Shown: positions 15,718 to 23,987, numbered from the stretch's first letter. The stretch is DNA of 36,723 nucleotides from Bacteriovoracaceae bacterium (GCA_020630335.1 JAHDBN010000015.1:24609-61331); one strand, 5' to 3'. Notes: generated by a model not told the origin, from the letters alone. A program made the numbers and translations.

Positions 15718-16119
15718 TTATTCTACTTCTTCTTTTTTCTCAAAAAGCTCAGGATCTTTTTCTTTTAACTCATCCATATCTATATAGAGTTTACTTTCTA
15801 AAGTCTCACTTCCCCAAGCTCTAAAAGCATCATCATGTTGATACATAGTAATAGTTTCCCAAGGACAGTCATGCGAACAATTTTGACAACCAATGCATCT
15901 CATTAAATCAATTTCAACAGTTTGCTGAAACGTAGGATTATTTGGATTTGGGCCAGGCACAAGCTCTATAGAATCAACAGGGCATCCAGCTATACAAACT
16001 TCACATCCTGTACAGCCACTTTGGTGGACAACAGCTAATAACTTAGGTGGTTTTTTACCTTTTCTCTTAGGTTTAAACCTTGCTGGGTGGAATGGATTTT
16101 CTACTTTTACCTTGCTCAT
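15718..16119 (-). CDS. Two-cluster [4Fe-4S] ferredoxin-like protein
   Basis: A 133-residue soluble iron-sulfur protein. A basic, Pro/Lys-rich N-terminus (1-30) precedes two bacterial-ferredoxin motifs: Cys-Thr-Gly-Cys-Glu-Val-Cys-Ile-Ala-Gly-Cys-Pro and Cys-Ile-Gly-Cys-Gln-Asn-Cys-Ser-His-Asp-Cys-Pro-Trp-Glu. The spacing between the clusters is longer than in clostridial ferredoxin. The C-terminus is acidic (Glu/Lys/Asp-rich). It should carry electrons; its partner is not shown. It is divergent from the mutase gene across 59 bases. There is no ribosome site; an exact extended -10 lies 10 bases ahead of the ATG. Confidence 0.88.
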   Translation of the reverse strand: MSKVKVENPFHPARFKPKRKGKKPPKLLAVVHQSGCTGCEVCIAGCPVDSIELVPGPNPNNPTFQQTVEIDLMRCIGCQNCSHDCPWETITMYQHDDAFRAWGSETLESKLYIDMDELKEKDPELFEKKEEVE

Positions 16120-16129
16120 ATTTTTAAGT

Positions 16130-16138
16130 ATTATAGCA
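16130..16138 (-). promoter_or_regulatory. Exact extended -10 for the ferredoxin gene, giving a near-leaderless mRNA
   Basis: The minus strand reads TGCTATAAT, a perfect TGn-TATAAT, ending 10 bases before ATG 16119. The predicted start of transcription is within about four bases of the ATG. On the plus strand the same bases give TATTAT, a possible -10 for the divergent mutase gene, so the two promoters may share DNA. Confidence 0.5.
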
Positions 16139-16178
16139 TGTATTAAGCCAATTTGGGCACTTAGAAAAGAGAAGTTTT

Positions 16179-19100
16179 ATGTCAGAAAGACTTAGATTTG
16201 TTACAGCGGCCTCATTATTTGATGGACATGATGTTTCTATCAATATTATGAGAAGAATTCTTCAGTCAAAAGGGGTTGAAGTTATACATTTGGGCCATAA
16301 TAGATCAGCTGGAGAGGTTGTAGATGCTGCTATCTCTGAAGATGCTCATGCAGTTGCTATAAGCTCTTATCAGGGTGGGCATAATGAATATTTTGCCTAT
16401 GTGAGAGAATTACTTGATCAAAAAGGTGGAGAGAAAATAAAAATTTTTGGAGGAGGAGGGGGAGTAATTACTCCAAAAGAAATCAAAGCTCTTCATGAAA
16501 AAGGTGTAACTAAAATTTATTCACCCAAAGATGGTATGGAGCTTGGATTAGAAGGAATAATCGAAGATATGATCCAAAAAGCAACTTATTCGACGCTAGA
16601 TGGGTTTGAGATTAGCTCCTATAGGGGCAAAAAATTAACAGATTACGAGTTATCTAAAGCGATTACTTATATTGAAAATAAAAAAGAACTACCTTTTGAA
16701 ATTGAAGAAAAAGTTGTTCCGGTTTTAGGAATCACGGGTACTGGTGGTGCTGGAAAATCTTCTTTAATTGATGAAATTCTTTTGAGATTTGGAAGATATT
16801 ATCAAGATAAAAAGATAGCGCTTATAAGTGTTGATCCAACGAAGAAAAAAACTCAAGGAGCTCTTCTTGGAGATCGGATACGACTCGGTAGTGCTAGTTT
16901 TGAAAATTTCTATATTAGATCTCTAGCAACAAGAGATTCGAAAACAGAATTAAGTCCTGAAATAAAAAAAGTAACAAGTTTTTTGAAATCACAGAGCTTT
17001 GATTTAATTATCGTGGAAACTTCTGGTATAGGACAAGCGAGTGATGAAATTGTAAATGTATCGGACAAATCAATTTATGTAATGACTCCAGAGTTTGGAG
17101 CTCAAACACAGTTAGAAAAAATTGAGATGATAGATTCTGCAGATTTTATTGTTTTAAATAAATTTGAAAAATCAAAAGCACAAGATGCTTTTAGAGACGT
17201 TAGAAAGCAGTATAGAAGAAATCATAAAATTTTTGATGGAGAAGATTCAGCACTCCCTGTTTATGGAACAATTGCTTCTAAATTTAATAATGATGGAGTT
17301 AATCAACTTTTCTTTGATATAGTGTCCTCTTTTGACTTTACTATTCCAAAAGATTTACAAGGTATTTCTAAGTCTAAATCATCAGAGAATATTCAAACAA
17401 TAATTGATCCTTCCAGATCTAATTATTTGAGATCTATCTCTGAGGTTTGCAAAAACTATGAAAAGAAAAACCAAGAGATTTTAAAAATTTTAAGAAGATA
17501 TGAAGTTTTAGTTGAAGCAAATAAAGAAACAGAGATAGATCTTTCAGAAAAAATAGAAGAAGTAAAAGCTCTTATTCCTTCCGAAGTTTTCAAAATGCTT
17601 GAAGATTTTGAAAGTTCTGTAAAGCAGTATGAGAAAGGAGAGTTTTCTTATGAGATTGGTTCTAAAGAAATATCAGTAAAAACAAAATATGAATCTCTTT
17701 CTGGAAAGAAAATATCTAGAGTAGGTTTTAAAAAATTTCACTACCCATCAGAGAAATATAACTTTATTTATAAAGAGAATCTTCCAGGTTTTTTTCCTTA
17801 TGCTTCAGGAATTTTTCCTTTTAAGAGAAAAGATATGGAACCCAAAAGAATGTTTGCAGGGGAAGGTGGCCCGAATAGAACAAACAAAAGATTTCACTAT
17901 CTCTCTGAGGGTGAAAAATTTAAAAGACTTTCTACTGCTTTTGATTCTGTAACTTTATATGGAGAAGATCCAGATTATAGACCTGATATTTATGGAAAAA
18001 TAGGAGAATCTGGAGTTTCCATCGCCACTCTTAAAGATATGGAAGATCTTTATGAAGGGTTTGATCTGTCTAGTAAGTTTACTTCTGTGTCTAAAACAAT
18101 TAATGGGCCAGCACCTATCATTCTTGCAATGTTTATGAATGCAGCCATTAATCAAAAATTAGAAGGCGAAGATTTAGAAGATGCTCAAAAAAGAATCGAG
18201 ATAATGAAACAGGTAAGAGGAACTGTTCAGGCAGATATTTTAAAAGAAGATCAAGCTCAGAATACTTGCATTTTTTCTTTAGAATTCGCTCTTAAAATGA
18301 TGGGTGATGTTCAAGAGTATTTTTGTAAACATGATATTAATAATTACTATACGGTTTCTATTAGTGGCTATCATATTGCTGAGGCGGGAGCTAATCCTAT
18401 TACTCAACTTGCCTTTACCTTATCTAATGGTTTTACACTTGTGGAATATTACTTATCTAGAGGTATGAAGATTGATGAGTTCTGTGATAATCTTTCTTAC
18501 TTTTTTAGTAATGGCCTTGATCCAGAGTATTCAGTACTTGGAAGAGTTGCTAGAAAAATATGGGCAGTAACCCTAAGAGATAAGTATAGTGCTAATATAA
18601 AATCTCAAAAATTAAAGTATCATATACAAACATCAGGTAGATCTTTACACGCTCAGGAAATTGACTTTAATGACATAAGAACAACTCTTCAAGCCTTCTT
18701 GGCACTTTCTGATAATTGTAATTCTCTTCATACAAACGCTTATGATGAAGCAATTACTACACCAACAGAAGAATCAGTAAGAAGAGCGATGGCCATTCAA
18801 ATGATAATTAATAGAGAGTTTGGTTTGAATAAAACAGATAATCCAATGCAGGGTTCATTTATAGTTGATGAACTTTCAGAAATTGTAGAAAAAGCAGTTC
18901 TTGATGAATTTGAAAGAATATCAGATAGAGGAGGCGTTCTAGGAGCAATGGAAAATATGTATCAAAGAGGAAAGATTCAAGAGGAATCTCTTTATTATGA
19001 AACTCTCAAAGACTCTGGTGATTTTCCAATAATAGGCGTCAATACTTTTTTAGCGGATAATGTTCATGAGCAAATGGAAGAAGAAATTGATATTACTAGA

Positions 19101-19319
19101 GCGAGTAAAGAAGAAAAAGAAGAACAGATTAATAGACTTAAAAACTTTCATGAAAAGAATAAAAAATATTCAGAAGCTTCTTTGAAGAAATTAAGAGAAG
19201 TTGCTCTTGCAAACGAAAATATTTTTGAAGAATTATTGAATACTGTAAGGTATTGCTCCTTAGGACAGATAACGAATGAGCTTTATAAAGTTGGTGGAAA
19301 GTATAGAAGGAATATGTAA
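16179..19319 (+). CDS. icmF: Fused isobutyryl-CoA mutase with G-protein chaperone
   Basis: A 1046-residue protein with all three parts of IcmF. Residues 1-140 are the B12-binding domain, with Phe-Asp-Gly-His-Asp (lower-axial His), Ser-Ser-Tyr-Gln-Gly-Gly-His and a Gly-rich Phe-Gly-Gly-Gly-Gly-Gly loop. Residues about 175-400 are the MeaI-type GTPase chaperone: Gly-Thr-Gly-Gly-Ala-Gly-Lys-Ser near 190, Glu-Thr-Ser-Gly-Ile-Gly near 280 and Asn-Lys-Phe-Glu near 327. After a helical linker, residues about 510-1040 are the substrate-binding mutase barrel, with Arg-Met-Phe-Ala-Gly-Glu-Gly-Gly, Tyr-Gly-Glu-Asp-Pro-Asp-Tyr-Arg-Pro-Asp and Ser-Ile-Ser-Gly-Tyr-His-Ile-Ala-Glu-Ala-Gly-Ala. The family interconverts isobutyryl-CoA and n-butyryl-CoA with adenosylcobalamin; some members act on longer branched acyl-CoAs. 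An adenosyltransferase gene is fused to its end without a gap. Confidence 0.96.
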   Translation: MSERLRFVTAASLFDGHDVSINIMRRILQSKGVEVIHLGHNRSAGEVVDAAISEDAHAVAISSYQGGHNEYFAYVRELLDQKGGEKIKIFGGGGGVITPKEIKALHEKGVTKIYSPKDGMELGLEGIIEDMIQKATYSTLDGFEISSYRGKKLTDYELSKAITYIENKKELPFEIEEKVVPVLGITGTGGAGKSSLIDEILLRFGRYYQDKKIALISVDPTKKKTQGALLGDRIRLGSASFENFYIRSLATRDSKTELSPEIKKVTSFLKSQSFDLIIVETSGIGQASDEIVNVSDKSIYVMTPEFGAQTQLEKIEMIDSADFIVLNKFEKSKAQDAFRDVRKQYRRNHKIFDGEDSALPVYGTIASKFNNDGVNQLFFDIVSSFDFTIPKDLQGISKSKSSENIQTIIDPSRSNYLRSISEVCKNYEKKNQEILKILRRYEVLVEANKETEIDLSEKIEEVKALIPSEVFKMLEDFESSVKQYEKGEFSYEIGSKEISVKTKYESLSGKKISRVGFKKFHYPSEKYNFIYKENLPGFFPYASGIFPFKRKDMEPKRMFAGEGGPNRTNKRFHYLSEGEKFKRLSTAFDSVTLYGEDPDYRPDIYGKIGESGVSIATLKDMEDLYEGFDLSSKFTSVSKTINGPAPIILAMFMNAAINQKLEGEDLEDAQKRIEIMKQVRGTVQADILKEDQAQNTCIFSLEFALKMMGDVQEYFCKHDINNYYTVSISGYHIAEAGANPITQLAFTLSNGFTLVEYYLSRGMKIDEFCDNLSYFFSNGLDPEYSVLGRVARKIWAVTLRDKYSANIKSQKLKYHIQTSGRSLHAQEIDFNDIRTTLQAFLALSDNCNSLHTNAYDEAITTPTEESVRRAMAIQMIINREFGLNKTDNPMQGSFIVDELSEIVEKAVLDEFERISDRGGVLGAMENMYQRGKIQEESLYYETLKDSGDFPIIGVNTFLADNVHEQMEEEIDITRASKEEKEEQINRLKNFHEKNKKYSEASLKKLREVALANENIFEELLNTVRYCSLGQITNELYKVGGKYRRNM

Positions 19320-19859
19320 TTGAAAATTTATACAAAATCTGGTGATGCAGGAAAAACATCTCTTATAGGAGGCTCTAGAGTCTCTAAGGGAAACTTAAGA
19401 ATAGATCTTTATGGTGAAGTAGATGAGCTAAATTCATTTCTTGGTTCACTTAGGTTAATTCATGATGATACTCTCTTAGAAACGATTCAAAACCAACTCT
19501 TTTGTCTTGGCTCTTTGCTTGCTTGTGAACCTAGTAAAAAAGAAGAATTTAAATTACCACCTATTAGTAATGAAATTGTTTCTAAAATAGAAGCATCTAT
19601 AGATCAAATGAATACTACTTTAGATGAATTGAAAAATTTCATATTACCTAGTGGTTGTGAAGGAGCAAATAGAGCACATTTATGTAGAGTTATAGCAAGA
19701 AGAGTTGAAAGAAAGTTAGTAAATTTCTTAGATCAAGCAGAAGATGAGGTTCCAGAACATGCAATCATTTTTCTTAATAGACTAAGTGATTACTTTTTTG
19801 TTTTAGCTAGATTTTTAAATAAAAAAGAAAATATTTCTGAAACTCTTTGGAAGTATTAA
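19320..19859 (+). CDS. pduO: PduO-type cob(I)alamin adenosyltransferase
   Basis: A 179-residue ATP:cob(I)alamin adenosyltransferase, which makes adenosylcobalamin. Motifs: Thr-Lys-Ser-Gly-Asp-Ala-Gly-Lys-Thr-Ser-Leu near the N-terminus (ATP binding), Tyr-Gly-Glu-Val-Asp-Glu-Leu-Asn-Ser, Phe-Ile-Leu-Pro-Ser-Gly, Arg-Val-Ile-Ala-Arg-Arg-Val-Glu-Arg and Leu-Asn-Arg-Leu-Ser-Asp-Tyr-Phe-Phe. The length fits the family. The start is a TTG directly after the icmF stop (no gap), with a GAAGGA ribosome site inside the end of icmF; starting here keeps the first conserved motif near the N-terminus. The arrangement couples cofactor supply to the mutase. Its stop overlaps the convergent FHA gene by four bases. 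Confidence 0.93.
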   Translation: MKIYTKSGDAGKTSLIGGSRVSKGNLRIDLYGEVDELNSFLGSLRLIHDDTLLETIQNQLFCLGSLLACEPSKKEEFKLPPISNEIVSKIEASIDQMNTTLDELKNFILPSGCEGANRAHLCRVIARRVERKLVNFLDQAEDEVPEHAIIFLNRLSDYFFVLARFLNKKENISETLWKY

Positions 19860-20299
19860 TCAACATCATCTATTTTAATATTAGGTCTTGTTAAACTTGA
19901 CCAATCAGTCTCTGATGCGTATTCATCATCTCGTCCATTAGGGCTTCGTAATTTCATTCTTGATTCAAGAGGTGTGTGATCTGCATCTATGTGAATATAA
20001 GTATCTCCTAAAGTAATAACATCATCTAAATAAAGATTGGTACGACTCGTAATTTTTACTTGATTTAGTTTTGTACCATTCTTGGAATTCAAATCATTTA
20101 TGAGAATCATGCCACCAACCATTTTAAAACTTAAGTGAGTACTACTTGCCATAGGGTCAGGGATTTGCCAGTTCGTAGCTGATGATCTTCCCAGTACCAT
20201 TATTTCACCATCTTTAATGGTAAAATACTTTTGAAATAAAACTTTAGAATTAAAATCTTCAGGGTTTTCAAATTGAACAATTCTTAGTATCGCTAACAT
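19856..20299 (-). CDS. FHA-domain protein
   Basis: A 147-residue protein that is almost entirely one forkhead-associated domain, a phosphothreonine-peptide reader. Marks: Leu-Gly-Arg-Ser near residue 37, Ser-Ser-Thr-His-Leu-Ser, Leu-Asn-Ser-Lys-Asn-Gly-Thr and a closing Leu-Gly-Asp-Thr strand. The last 35 residues are charged and probably disordered. Start at ATG 20299 is preferred because it overlaps the upstream grxB stop as TAATG; a GTG 12 bases earlier is possible. No kinase is adjacent, so its partner is unknown. Confidence 0.85.
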   Translation of the reverse strand: MLAILRIVQFENPEDFNSKVLFQKYFTIKDGEIMVLGRSSATNWQIPDPMASSTHLSFKMVGGMILINDLNSKNGTKLNQVKITSRTNLYLDDVITLGDTYIHIDADHTPLESRMKLRSPNGRDDEYASETDWSSLTRPNIKIDDVD

Positions 20300-20922
20300 T
20301 ATTTCCAGCACTCCCCAAGATAATTAAAGTCCGTTGCTTTTTTAATTTCTTGTAAGTACGTATGAATTTTTTCTGAAAATTGAAATTCATGAACTAAGTA
20401 CATGCCCCATAAGTGAGATGCAATAAGAAAATCATCCAGACCAATATTTTCAGAATTAAAAAAAGGATTTAAATTTAATTCTAAATTTTTAAGATTTGTA
20501 TTAAAATTTTCAAGGAAAAGTGAAGAGTTCTCAACAAGATCTTTAAAAGATCCTCTTGAACTTTCTTTTTTTGATCTAAAATAATTCCTAGAAGATTCAT
20601 TAAATTCGGGAGTATAAATCATATAAGGCATTGATAGTTTAAATAAATCACTTGATATTTCGTTGAGGAAATTAAAACAATCTTGACTGGGATTTAGTTT
20701 AGAGTCTTTGTCTAAATACTTAATAATATCTAAGCTTTCATTGATATACTCACCATTTTCTTTTTTTAAAATAGGAAGCATTTTTTTACCAATTAATTCA
20801 ACTGGGCCAGATTCATCGTCATAATCAAAAATGACTGATTTATATGGCAAATTTAAAAATCCACAAACCAAGCGAATTCGTATACAAAAAGGGCAATGAG
20901 GGTAGTGATATAGTGTAACCAT
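20299..20922 (-). CDS. grxB: Glutaredoxin 2 (GST-fold)
   Basis: A 207-residue protein matching E. coli Grx2 in plan: an N-terminal thioredoxin-like domain with active site Cys10-Pro-Phe-Cys13, then Gly-Lys-Lys-Met-Leu-Pro-Ile-Leu with the cis-Pro, Glu-Ser-Leu-Asp-Ile-Ile-Lys-Tyr-Leu, and an all-helical GST-like C-terminal domain with a conserved-type Asp-Asp-Phe segment. It would reduce mixed disulfides with glutathione. The start codon overlaps the extended -10 of the divergent erpA gene. No ribosome site is seen. It precedes the FHA gene with a TAATG overlap. Confidence 0.85.
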   Translation of the reverse strand: MVTLYHYPHCPFCIRIRLVCGFLNLPYKSVIFDYDDESGPVELIGKKMLPILKKENGEYINESLDIIKYLDKDSKLNPSQDCFNFLNEISSDLFKLSMPYMIYTPEFNESSRNYFRSKKESSRGSFKDLVENSSLFLENFNTNLKNLELNLNPFFNSENIGLDDFLIASHLWGMYLVHEFQFSEKIHTYLQEIKKATDFNYLGECWK

Positions 20923-20930
20923 GCTATAAT
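20922..20930 (+). promoter_or_regulatory. Exact extended -10 for the erpA-ygfZ operon
   Basis: TGCTATAAT, a perfect TGn-TATAAT, lies 36 bases before ATG 20967. Its first base is also in the start codon of the divergent grxB gene. Expected transcription start is about 20937. Confidence 0.6.
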
Positions 20931-20945
20931 GATTGCAAAAAGGGT

Positions 20946-20957
20946 TAGAATATTCTA
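20946..20957. promoter_or_regulatory. Perfect 12-bp palindrome, candidate operator
   Basis: TAGAATATTCTA is a perfect inverted repeat placed between the predicted transcription start (about 20937) and the erpA ribosome site. A protein bound here would block both transcription and the leader. It does not match an operator I know by name. Confidence 0.4.
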
Positions 20958-20966
20958 GGAAAAGAT

Positions 20967-21296
20967 ATGGAAAATATCGTAAATCTTACAGATAGTGCAA
21001 TTTCAAAAGTTAAAGAAATAATAGCTTCTGAGAATGATCAAAACAAAGGACTTAGGCTCGCAGTTGTAGGCGGAGGATGTTCAGGTTTTAGCTATAAAAT
21101 GGATTTTGATTTTGAAAAAGAAAAAGATAATATTTTTTCTTTTGAAGGCTTTAAAGTTTTCATTGATCCTAAATCATCAATTTATCTAAAAGGTATTATC
21201 TTAGATTTTAAAGATGGCTTAAATGGTAAAGGCTTTACTTTTGATAATCCCAATGCAAAAAACACTTGTGGTTGTGGAGAATCCTTCACAATATGA
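20967..21296 (+). CDS. erpA: A-type iron-sulfur carrier / insertion protein ErpA-like
   Basis: A 109-residue HesB/IscA-family protein that receives Fe-S clusters and hands them to target enzymes. The three cluster cysteines are Cys38 (Gly-Gly-Gly-Cys-Ser-Gly-Phe) and Cys101/Cys103 (Thr-Cys-Gly-Cys-Gly). The ending Asn-Pro-Asn-Ala-Lys-x-Thr-Cys-Gly-Cys-Gly-x-Ser-Phe is most like ErpA, though IscA cannot be ruled out. An AGGA site precedes the ATG. The stop overlaps the next start (ATGA), coupling it to a YgfZ homologue, which also works in Fe-S assembly. Confidence 0.9.
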   Translation: MENIVNLTDSAISKVKEIIASENDQNKGLRLAVVGGGCSGFSYKMDFDFEKEKDNIFSFEGFKVFIDPKSSIYLKGIILDFKDGLNGKGFTFDNPNAKNTCGCGESFTI

Positions 21297-22654
21297 TTTT
21301 TTTTGACCTCTATCACAATGGTGGTTACTTCCCTGTTAAATTTAAAAAAGTTCATATGTATGGGCCAGATATTAAAGCTTACTTAAATAATCAAACAACG
21401 AATTTAATATTAAAAGATAAGGTTAATTGTCATTGTATTCTCAATCTTCAAGGAAAGATTGAGGCATGCTTTTCATTAATGGAAGAAAACTCAGAAAGCT
21501 ACTTTGCCTACCTTGAAGATTATCAATTAAAAAGTTTCATAGAAAGAATAGAGAAGTATAAAGTAATAGAAGACTTTGAAATCAAGCATGAAGATTACAG
21601 TGGGTTTATAAATTTCGGAACTCCAAATCTAGATCTAATCAATTTTAATTATTACGGATTAGATGTTCTTTTATCAGATAAAAAATTAGAAGGAAGTAAA
21701 GAGTTAGAAAAAAGCTATATTGATACTTTGTTAGGAATAGATCATCAAGAATTGGGTAAACTTTATAATGAAACGAGATATCTAGATTTTACATATAATA
21801 GAAACAAGGGATGCTTTCTTGGTCAGGAGGTTGTTTCTAAAATAGATGTAAATAGAAAAGCAGCACGCTTTCCCGTTTTATTAAAAAATAATGACGATTT
21901 AAAGATAGCTCATTTAAAAAGAGAGCAGAGAGTTAATGGAAAAAAAGTTAATGGTTATGATGTTTTTACTTATCCAGTATTTGATTTAACAAAAAACGAA
22001 ATTTCTGAAGAGTATTATGATAGGGCCTTAAATCTTTTTACTCATAAAGAAGAAGTATCCAGGGCCATTGAATATTTAGAAATCTCTCTTAAATATAATT
22101 CTAAAAATGAAGATGCAATGGAATCACTTGGAGTTATGTATAGCAAAGAAGAAAAATTTCAGGATGCTATAAGTTGTATGCATAATTTACTTGAAATGAA
22201 TCCTGAATCTGTGATGGCTCATACGAATTTATCGTATTTTTATATGAAAATTGGAGATATTGAAAAAGCTGAAGAAGAGAAATCAAAAGCTACTCTTCAG
22301 CAATTCAAAGATCTTGGAAAAGAAAATGAAAAAAACAATGAATGGGAAAAAAAGAAATCCATGTTTGAGCAGGTCTTAGAAATAGACGAGTTTGATGAGT
22401 TAGCAAACTTTGGCCTTGGAGAGTATTACTTTTTAAAAAATGAATTAATGGAGTCATTATCTTTTTTCGATAAAGTTCTTTTCAAGAATAAGAAACATTC
22501 TGTTAGCTACTTAGGGAAAGCAAGAGTTTTAAAAAAACTAGGAGAGATCGAAAAGTTGAGAGAAACTCTTTTTTTGGGAATAGATATTGCTTCTAAAAAC
22601 GGTGACTTTAAACCAGCTAATGAAATGCAAGCTCTTTTAAATGAAATAGAGTAG
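21293..22654 (+). CDS. ygfZ: YgfZ/GcvT-like Fe-S assembly protein fused to TPR repeats
   Basis: A 453-residue protein. The start at ATG 21293 is chosen because it overlaps the erpA stop (ATGA) and begins at the YgfZ fold; an in-frame start 27 bases upstream lies inside erpA. Residues 1-230 are a folate-binding YgfZ/GcvT-like domain with the signature Lys-Gly-Cys-Phe-Leu-Gly-Gln-Glu near 172-179, which contains the functional Cys. E. coli YgfZ is needed for full activity of several Fe-S enzymes such as MiaB. Residues about 235-450 form several tetratricopeptide helices (for example Ala-Met-Glu-Ser-Leu-Gly-Val-Met-Tyr and Ala-Asn-Phe-Gly-Leu-Gly-Glu-Tyr-Tyr). The TPR part is not found in E. coli YgfZ and may recruit client proteins (inference). 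Confidence 0.85.
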   Translation: MIFFDLYHNGGYFPVKFKKVHMYGPDIKAYLNNQTTNLILKDKVNCHCILNLQGKIEACFSLMEENSESYFAYLEDYQLKSFIERIEKYKVIEDFEIKHEDYSGFINFGTPNLDLINFNYYGLDVLLSDKKLEGSKELEKSYIDTLLGIDHQELGKLYNETRYLDFTYNRNKGCFLGQEVVSKIDVNRKAARFPVLLKNNDDLKIAHLKREQRVNGKKVNGYDVFTYPVFDLTKNEISEEYYDRALNLFTHKEEVSRAIEYLEISLKYNSKNEDAMESLGVMYSKEEKFQDAISCMHNLLEMNPESVMAHTNLSYFYMKIGDIEKAEEEKSKATLQQFKDLGKENEKNNEWEKKKSMFEQVLEIDEFDELANFGLGEYYFLKNELMESLSFFDKVLFKNKKHSVSYLGKARVLKKLGEIEKLRETLFLGIDIASKNGDFKPANEMQALLNEIE

Positions 22655-22739
22655 AGATCTAGGGAAAGAAATTCCTTTTGTATAAATAAAAGTAAGTTTT
22701 CTTGTAAGATTAAAATAGAAATTTAAAAAGGTGATTTAT

Positions 22740-23546
22740 ATGAAACAATTCCTAATATTCCTATTATTTCTTACTTCTTTTGCTCTAGCTGATAGTGCAA
22801 GAAACCATAAGCATGTTTTTTTTGCTCATATAGATGGAGTCTCTACTCTTACTAGAGATCTAATTCCTGATGAAAAGTTTGTAAAACATTCTAAGGCTGA
22901 TAAAAAGAATTCAAAGGCAAAAGAGTATTACTCTGTTGACGCAAAGCTTGGAGAAAGTGGCGAGAAGGATGATAGGTTATATACTCATATTACTAATGGA
23001 GAAGGTAGAGAGAAGCTTATATATCAAGGGTATTTTTATGAAAGAAATGGTGAGAAGTTTCTTGAAGAAAAACTCATTTCCATGGATAGCAGTGGTGCAA
23101 TAGTCGAAGCAACATCTTGTGATAATGAGAGTTGTAGAACCTATGATCAAGCATTCTGCTCAAAATTATTAAAAATATCGAATGAAGATATCTCTAAATG
23201 TAAAAATCTTTCAGAAGAGCTATCGAAGATATATTCCTCAGAAAATGAGAGTGAGCAAAGAAAAGCTTATGAATCAAGACTTGAAAAGATAGCAGATTAT
23301 AGAAATAAAAAGTTTTCCAGGAAAGTTAGAAGTTTATGGGGAACTATTGATAACTCAAGTTCCAAAAAAATAAAAGAAGTTAGTAAAAGGTATAAAAACG
23401 ATGAAGCTTTTAAGTATTCATCAAGAACTAAAAGAGCAAGTTTTAAAGAAATCTCAACTGATTTGAGAGGTTGTGGTTCATTGAAAAAAGCAGAAGCTTT
23501 TATAGCACCTAATGATGTGTCTAAAAAGAGTGCTGTAGGTATTTAA
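22740..23546 (+). CDS. Exported protein of unknown function
   Basis: A 268-residue protein with a signal peptide (about 1-17, cut after Ala-Leu-Ala). The ATG at 22740 follows an AAAAGG site at good spacing; a GTG nine bases upstream is within that site. The mature part is charged, rich in Lys, Ser and Glu, with four cysteines clustered near 125-160 and one late Cys. A helical, basic C-terminal half is predicted. I recognise no family. Its stop overlaps a convergent small exported protein by four bases (TTAA). Confidence 0.65.
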   Translation: MKQFLIFLLFLTSFALADSARNHKHVFFAHIDGVSTLTRDLIPDEKFVKHSKADKKNSKAKEYYSVDAKLGESGEKDDRLYTHITNGEGREKLIYQGYFYERNGEKFLEEKLISMDSSGAIVEATSCDNESCRTYDQAFCSKLLKISNEDISKCKNLSEELSKIYSSENESEQRKAYESRLEKIADYRNKKFSRKVRSLWGTIDNSSSKKIKEVSKRYKNDEAFKYSSRTKRASFKEISTDLRGCGSLKKAEAFIAPNDVSKKSAVGI

Positions 23547-23833
23547 GATTTACTATTTGTGCAAAAACTTTCATCTTCAAAAGAGTGTTTGTATTGACAC
23601 TTATAAACGATGCATGGCCCTTCTCTATCGTCACTTGAATAAATATAAGCCTGTTTTTTAGAATTATAAAAAATATTTAAATCAAAAGCATAATCTAGTT
23701 CTTCTAATTCAGTATCAGAGCTTGCGTAGTTTTTTTGATAAAATATTTTAATTTTTTCTGAAGCTATTTCCCAATCACAATTAGCGAATAGAAGAGGCGA
23801 GTTCAATAGACTAAATATAAATAAAAACTTCAT
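23543..23833 (-). CDS. Small exported protein of unknown function
   Basis: A 96-residue protein with a signal peptide ending Leu-Phe-Ala before Asn-Cys-Asp-Trp-Glu. The mature domain of about 78 residues has four cysteines (positions about 19, 76, 80 and 92), which could form two disulfides in the periplasm. Its ATG is preceded by AAAGG at good spacing. It is convergent with the exported protein at 22740-23546 with overlapping stops. No family is recognised. Confidence 0.65.
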   Translation of the reverse strand: MKFLFIFSLLNSPLLFANCDWEIASEKIKIFYQKNYASSDTELEELDYAFDLNIFYNSKKQAYIYSSDDREGPCIVYKCQYKHSFEDESFCTNSKS

Positions 23834-23987
23834 ATAAATACCTTTTTTTTAATAATATAAGATTTTGAAGATTATTAGGGTTTGTATGTAAAGCTTTCAA
23901 TTGTCGTCAATAATTTAATCATCTCAGTGAAATCTATGGTTTCTATAATATTTTTGCTATCTTTAAGTATTCAATAAAGGAGAAAAA

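Noticed and set aside
16120-16178. Cobalamin riboswitch ahead of icmF
   Set aside because: Only 59 bases separate icmF from the divergent ferredoxin gene, too short for the aptamer, and no B12-box-like sequence is seen.
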